DNA of 64,000 nucleotides, taken from assembly GCF_006716345.1 (NCBI RefSeq), contig NZ_VFOX01000002.1:682001-746000 (forward strand), read 5' to 3'. A program made the position numbers and the translations under genes. How positions within the stretch are numbered: the first letter of the stretch is position 1; each line of letters opens with the position of its first letter. Below the pieces are notes generated by a model. The model saw nothing but the letters and a program-made list of their open reading frames with translations. It did not search any database and was not told the DNA's origin. This document shows, piece after piece, positions 59,015 through 64,000 of the stretch. This DNA comes from Microbacterium saperdae. Lineage in GTDB: Bacteria; Actinomycetota; Actinomycetes; Actinomycetales; Microbacteriaceae.

Positions 59015-59963
59015 GACCACCACCGAGCGCCCCACCTACGTGCTCGCCCGCGCCGAGGTGCGCGCCGTGAACCGCGTCTCTCCATCGTTCGTGCGGGTGA
59101 CCTTCGGCGGCGACGAGCTGTTCGAGTTCGGCACCCCCGGCGAGGTGTTCGACAGCCGCATCAAGCTCATCTTCCCGCCGGCATCCGGTGTGCTCCCGAC
59201 CCTCGATCGCGAGAACGGCGACTGGTGGGGCTCGTTCCTCGCGGTGCCGGAAGAGGAGCGCGGGTCGATGCGCACCTACTCGGTGCGTTCCCTGCGGGCC
59301 GACGAGGCCACGGGTACGGAGGTCGACGTGGACTTCGTGCTGCATCTGGAGCCCGGTCTGACCGGTCCCGCCTCGCGGTGGGCGAGCGCCGCGGCCGTCG
59401 GGCAGGAGCTGTACCTGGTCGGTCCGCGTCGTGGAGTGGATGCCGATGCGCACGGTGGTGCGGAGTACGCGCCCGGCACCGCTGCCTCGGTCCTGCTCGC
59501 CGGCGATGAGACCGCTGCCCCGGCCATCGCCCGCATCCTCGAGGACGCCCCGAGCGACCTGCGCGGTGTCGCCTTCATCGAAGTGCCGTCCCCCGCCGAC
59601 ATCCTGCGCATCGATGTGCCGTCCGGCGTGGAGGTGCACTGGCTCCCCCGCGACGCCGGTGAGCCGCACGGGCTGCGCCTGATCCCCGCCGTGCTCGCGC
59701 ACCTGGGTGATGCCGACGCGGCGGACGAGATCCGCGTGAAGGACATCGACACCGAGGACCTGCTCTGGGAGACCCCGGACTACTCCGGGCTGGGCGAGGA
59801 GATCGCCGCGGCGGATGCTCCCGCCGAACGCTACTTCTGGATCGCGGGCGAGAGCGGCGTCGTCACGACGCTGCGCCGCCACCTCGTGAAGGACCTCGGC
59901 ATCGACCGCTCGCAGGTCGCGTTCATGGGGTACTGGCGCCGCGGCGTCGCCATGCGCGGCTGA
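59004..59963 (+). CDS. Siderophore-interacting protein (ferric-siderophore reductase, SIP family)
   Basis: A 319-residue flavoprotein. The FAD-binding half has VNRVSPSFVRVTFGGDEL and MRTYSVRSLRADEATGTEVDVDFVLH; the C-terminal half has SVLLAGDETAAPAIARIL and ERYFWIAGESGVVTTLRRHLV, then GYWRRG. SIP proteins reduce iron in the imported complex and release Fe(II). Its ATG lies inside the ATPase gene (11-base overlap), so it closes the operon. It is followed by a 67-bp palindromic repeat. Confidence 0.92.
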   Translation: MSAETTTERPTYVLARAEVRAVNRVSPSFVRVTFGGDELFEFGTPGEVFDSRIKLIFPPASGVLPTLDRENGDWWGSFLAVPEEERGSMRTYSVRSLRADEATGTEVDVDFVLHLEPGLTGPASRWASAAAVGQELYLVGPRRGVDADAHGGAEYAPGTAASVLLAGDETAAPAIARILEDAPSDLRGVAFIEVPSPADILRIDVPSGVEVHWLPRDAGEPHGLRLIPAVLAHLGDADAADEIRVKDIDTEDLLWETPDYSGLGEEIAAADAPAERYFWIAGESGVVTTLRRHLVKDLGIDRSQVAFMGYWRRGVAMRG

Positions 59964-59997
59964 CGCGCCGGCCGCCGCGCTCCTGCCCGCGCGCGAG

Positions 59998-60064
59998 GAA
60001 GGAGATCTCCTGCAACGAAGGACCGTGTCGGGCATCCGGTCCTTCGTTCCGTGAGATCTCCTTC
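59998..60064. repeat. 67-bp palindromic repeat, copy A
   Basis: An imperfect hairpin: the left arm starts GAAGGAGATCTCC and includes AACGAAGGACCG; the right arm has CGGTCCTTCGTT and ends GAGATCTCCTTC. It shares 55 of 67 bases with copy B at 61095-61161. It lies between the siderophore operon and the first hydrolase gene and could serve as a terminator. Confidence 0.75.
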
Positions 60065-60171
60065 GTCGCGTGCGATCGAGGGGACGCAGGGATCGGCCGA
60101 AAATCGGTGGCGGACGAAGACGCTGCGGCGTAGCATCCCCGTGGAATCGTTCGGCGACGAGGAGGCCCCCG

Positions 60172-61053
60172 ATGACGCAGCACACACTCGAGCTCCCAGG
60201 TGTCGAGCTCGTCTACGACGTGCATGGACCGCTGCCGACCGCGGAGGGCCGGCCCCCGCTGATGATGATCGGCCAGCCGATGGATGCGAGCGGATTCCAG
60301 GCGCAGGTGAGGCTGTTCGAGGATCGCACCGTCGTGACGTACGACCCGCGCGGTCTCGGCCGCAGCATCCGCACAGACGGTGGAGTCACGAACGACCCCG
60401 AGATCCAGGCGGAGGACGTCCACGCGATCATCGAGGCGCTCGGTGCCGGACCGGTCGACATGCTCGCGAGCAGCGGCGGCGCGGTGACGGCGCTGGCCCT
60501 GGTCGCGCAGCATCCGCACGACGTCGCGACCCTCGTCGCGCACGAGCCGCCGATAGACAGCGTGCTGCCCGACGCGGAAGCCGTGCATCGCGCCCGCGTC
60601 GCCTACACGCAGGTGTATCAGGAGAAAGGGTGGGGCGCCGGGATGGCGGCGTTCGTCGCGATGACGGCGTGGGAGGGCGAGGTCACCGACGAGTTCCTCG
60701 CCCGACCGGCCCCCGACCCCGCCGCGTTCGGGATGCCGACAGAGGATGACGGGAGGCGGGACGATCCGCTGCTGTCGGAGCGATCCTGGGCAGTGCCGCT
60801 CTATCAGCCGGATCTCGAGGCGCTCGCGGCGGCGCCGACCCGGATCGTGGTCGCGGTCGGCGAGGAGTCTCTGAAGGTCTACACCGGGCGCACCGCGACC
60901 GCCTTGGCCGAGCAGCTCGGCCAGCAGCCCACGGTCTTCCCCAGTCACCACGGCGGGTTCATGAGCGGCGAGTTCGGCTATGCCGGGCAGCCCGAGGCCT
61001 TCGCGGCGAAGCTCCGCGAGGTGCTCGACCGATCGTCGGGGCGCGGCGAATGA
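60172..61053 (+). CDS. Alpha/beta hydrolase (1)
   Basis: A 293-residue alpha/beta-fold hydrolase. The core includes LMMIGQPMDASGFQAQVRLF, VVTYDPRGLGRS, and the nucleophile elbow MLASSGGAVTAL (Ser in A-S-S-G-G). The acid and His are less clear, though SHHGGFMSGEFG near the end has candidate His residues. The substrate (ester, lactone or similar) is unknown. GAGGAGG precedes the ATG. The gene is flanked on both sides by the same 67-bp repeat and is otherwise isolated. Confidence 0.8.
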   Translation: MTQHTLELPGVELVYDVHGPLPTAEGRPPLMMIGQPMDASGFQAQVRLFEDRTVVTYDPRGLGRSIRTDGGVTNDPEIQAEDVHAIIEALGAGPVDMLASSGGAVTALALVAQHPHDVATLVAHEPPIDSVLPDAEAVHRARVAYTQVYQEKGWGAGMAAFVAMTAWEGEVTDEFLARPAPDPAAFGMPTEDDGRRDDPLLSERSWAVPLYQPDLEALAAAPTRIVVAVGEESLKVYTGRTATALAEQLGQQPTVFPSHHGGFMSGEFGYAGQPEAFAAKLREVLDRSSGRGE

Positions 61054-61094
61054 GGCGCGGTCGACCCTGCCTGTCGTCAGCCGTCGCACGCACC

Positions 61095-61161
61095 GAAGGA
61101 GATCTCACGGAATGAAGGACTGATTTCGGCATCCGATCCTTCGTTCCGTGCGATCTCCTGC
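61095..61161. repeat. 67-bp palindromic repeat, copy B
   Basis: The same element as copy A (55 of 67 identical, same orientation), with left arm GAAGGAGATCTCACGGAA and right arm TTCCGTGCGATCTCCTGC. The central mismatches keep pairing partly intact. It lies between convergent hydrolase genes. Confidence 0.75.
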
Positions 61162-61224
61162 AGGGCGTGAGCTCGTGGGCGGCGGCGAGGGCGGAGTCTT
61201 CCTCCTCCCGCGGAGCACAGACGA

Positions 61225-61265
61225 CCGCCCCGGGCCAGGAGAGATTCTCGGGGCCCGGGGCGGTG
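61225..61265 (-). terminator. Terminator of the second hydrolase gene
   Basis: A perfect 13-base GC stem pairs 61225-61237 (ACCGCCCCGGGCC) with 61253-61265, with GAGA/TCTC pairing inside the loop. It lies 7 bases past the stop. Confidence 0.75.
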
Positions 61266-61271
61266 TCCGGA

Positions 61272-62165
<894 letters not shown>

Positions 62166-62167
62166 TC

Positions 62168-62196
62168 AATCTAGAGAACGATCGTTCTCATGTCAA
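62168..62196 (-). promoter_or_regulatory. Hydrolase promoter with TetR operator in the spacer
   Basis: On the minus strand, TTGACA (62191-62196) is followed by a 17-base spacer and TAGATT (62168-62173). The spacer holds operator copy 2, GAGAACGATCGTTCTC (62174-62189). Binding would block polymerase directly. Confidence 0.8.
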
Positions 62197-62197
62197 G

Positions 62198-62203
62198 TAT
62201 ACT
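62198..62203 (+). promoter_or_regulatory. -10 element of the TetR gene
   Basis: TATACT lies 7 bases before the ATG at 62211, pointing to a leaderless transcript, and rules out the in-frame ATG at 62190 as start. Operator copy 2 overlaps its -35 region. Confidence 0.6.
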
Positions 62204-62210
62204 TCTGGGT

Positions 62211-62780
62211 ATGACCGAAGAAGACGCCCGCGAACGCATCCTCGCCGCCGCCGAGGAGCTCTACTACCGCAAGGGCTACGCGGCTGTCGGCATGGACGAG
62301 CTGCGCCAGAGCGCCGGTGTGTCGTTGCGTCGCCTCTACGGACTGTTCCCCGCCAAGAACGACATCGTCGCCGCGGTGCTCGCGCGCAAGCACGCCGAGT
62401 GGGAATCCGGGTTGTCGACGGCGGTGGCGGATGCCGGAGACGACCCCCGTGCGCGGCTGCTGGCGGTGTACGGCTACCTGGAGGACTGGTTCTGCACCGA
62501 CAGTTTCCGCGGCTGCGCATTCATCAATGCGTTCGGCGAGCTGGGAGGCACCCACCCCGAGGTCGCTGCGGTCGTGCGCGCGCACAAGGCATCGTTCCAG
62601 GCGTACATGGCCGGACTGGTCGCCGAGATCGGCGCTCCTGCCGCGCTCGCTGCGCAGCTGTCGATCCTCGCCGAGGGAGCGCAGAGCACCGCGGCGATCT
62701 CCGCTGATCCGCAGGTCGCGGTGCAGGCCCGCGGCGCTGCCGAGGTGCTGATCGACGCCGCCGTCCCCACGCGGGTCTGA
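62211..62780 (+). CDS. TetR/AcrR-family transcriptional regulator
   Basis: A 189-residue regulator. The N-terminal helix-turn-helix is RERILAAAEELYYRKGYAAVGMDELRQSAGVSLRRLYGLFPAKNDIV. The C-terminal ligand domain is helical, with CAFINAFGELGGTHPEV. Twin identical palindromes in the divergent promoter are its evident binding sites, giving autorepression and control of the hydrolase. The ligand is unknown. Confidence 0.92.
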   Translation: MTEEDARERILAAAEELYYRKGYAAVGMDELRQSAGVSLRRLYGLFPAKNDIVAAVLARKHAEWESGLSTAVADAGDDPRARLLAVYGYLEDWFCTDSFRGCAFINAFGELGGTHPEVAAVVRAHKASFQAYMAGLVAEIGAPAALAAQLSILAEGAQSTAAISADPQVAVQARGAAEVLIDAAVPTRV

Positions 62781-62904
62781 GGAGCGAACCAGGTTCTGCC
62801 AGTACCGGTTACGTCCTGACCTCCCGTGCGCGGGGCGCGGCTCCTACGGTGGAGGACAGGACGGCGCTGCGTGGCGTGACCCCCGGCCTGCGAAAGGACT
62901 CACC

Positions 62905-63792
62905 ATGATCGATCTCACTCTGAACAACGGCGTCACGATGCCCGCGCTGGGGCTCGGCGTCTTCCAGAGCGCCCCGGAGGAGACGGCCGCCGCCGTCGCG
63001 GAGGCTCTGCGCATCGGGTATCGCCACATCGACACCGCGGCCGCGTATCGCAACGAGCGCGAGGTGGGAGAGGGCATCCGGCGTTCGGGTGTCGCCCGTG
63101 ACGAGATCTTCGTCGAGACCAAGGTGTGGGTGTCGGACTACGGCTACGACAAGACCCTGCATGCGTTCGAGAAGGCCACGGGCAAGCTCGGCATCGACAC
63201 GCTCGACCTGTTCATCCTGCATCAGCCGGCGCCCGCCCGTATCGACAGCGTGATCGCCGCGTACAAGGCGCTCGAGACTCTGCTCGCGGAAGGCCGGGTG
63301 CGTGCGATCGGCATCAGCAATTTCATGCCCCCGCACCTGGAGCGACTGCGGCAGGAGACCGACGTGGTCCCGGCGGTCAACCAGGTGGAGCTGCATCCGT
63401 ACTTCGCCCAGCCGGACGTGCAGAAGGCGGATGCCGCGCACGGCATCATCACGCAGGCCTGGTCGCCGATCGGCGGCATCACGTTCTACCCGGGGCCGTG
63501 GGGGGAAGAGCGCCGCAACGTGATGCAGGATCCGACGATCGCTGCGATCGCGGCGCAGCACGGCAAGAGCCCCGCGCAGGTCATGCTGCGGTGGCACCTG
63601 CAGCAGGGGCGTTCGGCGATCCCGAAGTCGACCAACCCGGCCCGCATCGCCGAGAACTTCGACGTGTTCGACTTCGCGCTGAGTGCGGAGGAGCTCGCGC
63701 AGCTCGATGCGCTCGACACCGGCGTGCGCAGCGGTCCTGATCCCGATGCCCCGCGCGACGAGTTCTTCGACCGGGTGATCGACGAGGCCTGA
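62905..63792 (+). CDS. Aldo/keto reductase
   Basis: A 295-residue NADPH-dependent reductase (TIM barrel). The catalytic tetrad is visible: Asp in RHIDTAAAYRNE with the Tyr five residues on, Lys in FVETKVWVS and His in DLFILHQPAPARID. VNQVELHPYF and the cofactor-binding AIPKSTNPARIAENFDVFDF complete it. It is of the 2,5-diketo-gluconate-reductase-like subgroup. RBS AAAGGAC lies before the ATG. It is preceded by the TetR gene but has its own 124-base upstream region. Confidence 0.92.
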   Translation: MIDLTLNNGVTMPALGLGVFQSAPEETAAAVAEALRIGYRHIDTAAAYRNEREVGEGIRRSGVARDEIFVETKVWVSDYGYDKTLHAFEKATGKLGIDTLDLFILHQPAPARIDSVIAAYKALETLLAEGRVRAIGISNFMPPHLERLRQETDVVPAVNQVELHPYFAQPDVQKADAAHGIITQAWSPIGGITFYPGPWGEERRNVMQDPTIAAIAAQHGKSPAQVMLRWHLQQGRSAIPKSTNPARIAENFDVFDFALSAEELAQLDALDTGVRSGPDPDAPRDEFFDRVIDEA

Positions 63793-63893
63793 GCTGATCT
63801 GACCGGGTGGGATATCTCTCGCCTGGTTAGACGTTTTCGCGACCGGTGTCAAGGTGGATGCGCGGGAATGGATGCCTGGATAGTGTCCGGGGC

Positions 63894-64000
63894 ATGGAAT
63901 CTCGGAGCAGGGACATCATCAGGCAGACGGTGATCATCGCCGCGGCATCCTTCATGCTGATCGCCGCAGCCGTCGGAGCCGGGGCGTTCGGCGGCACCTC
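63894..64000 (+). CDS. Membrane protein, partial (start only)
   Basis: Only the first 35 residues are visible: MESRSRDIIRQTVIIAAASF and a following hydrophobic helix ending in GAGAFGG. This resembles the start of tryptophan-rich sensory (TspO-like) proteins found in actinobacteria, but too little is present to be sure. The start is the ATG at 63894. Confidence 0.5.
   Translation, partial: MESRSRDIIRQTVIIAAASFMLIAAAVGAGAFGGT

Noticed and set aside
62190..62210. Upstream ATG at 62190 for the TetR gene
   Set aside because: It lies before the TATACT -10 element and next to the operator; ATG 62211 gives the normal TetR start.

Overview
The window is high-GC DNA with gene families, lipoprotein signals and short or absent mRNA leaders typical of a Gram-positive actinobacterium. 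The gene mix fits Microbacteriaceae and looks most like Microbacterium; this is an inference from content, not a database match. Genes are dense on both strands. I saw no rRNA, tRNA, CRISPR array, integrase, transposase or plasmid origin, so this reads as ordinary chromosome rich in accessory metabolism and small regulator/target pairs.

Layout. 1-5.5 kb: a truncated NAD(P)-binding protein, an MFS transporter, a MarR regulator beside operator-like dyads, an SDR oxidoreductase, and an ArsR/SRPBCC pair with its own operator. 5.5-11.4 kb: a Tat lipoprotein flavin amine oxidase whose C-terminal FAD-binding segment sits at the N-terminus, membrane proteins, RNase HI with an unusual tail, and a protealysin-like M4 protease followed by its predicted emfourin inhibitor. 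11.5-14.1 kb: two AztD-like zinc-chaperone lipoproteins behind a Zur-type box. 14.8-24.1 kb: a ROK regulator, an M81 (MlrC-like) peptidase, a complete dipeptide ABC transporter with a fused double ATPase, and a ROK sugar kinase, which together look like one uptake and catabolic unit.

24.2-37.4 kb: a zinc-ribbon SDR protein, then a galactoside-type locus (DUF5107/TPR protein, aldose epimerase, CUT1 sugar ABC transporter, epimerase, AraC regulator, GH36 alpha-galactosidase). 37.4-43.6 kb: HxlR/azoreductase, then a two-component system divergent from a VanY-like carboxypeptidase, alanine racemase and D-Ala-D-Ala ligase, a van-like arrangement. 43.7-54.8 kb: VOC protein, Ski2-like helicase, purine nucleoside phosphorylase, DNA-alkylation repair protein, FUSC exporter, a large LuxR-type ATPase regulator and a cold-shock protein. 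55-60 kb: an iron-siderophore uptake operon with DtxR/IdeR-type boxes and a 12-C tract before its first gene. 60-64 kb: two alpha/beta hydrolases (the first flanked by two copies of a 67-bp palindromic repeat), a TetR regulator with twin operators, an aldo/keto reductase, and the start of a membrane protein.

Many genes lie in regulator-target pairs with visible operators, and several start codons lie 6-8 bases after a -10-like hexamer, suggesting leaderless transcripts. The best candidates for new biology are the permuted amine oxidase, the paired 67-bp repeats, the poly-C tract in the siderophore operon, the orphan AztD pair and the van-like operon.
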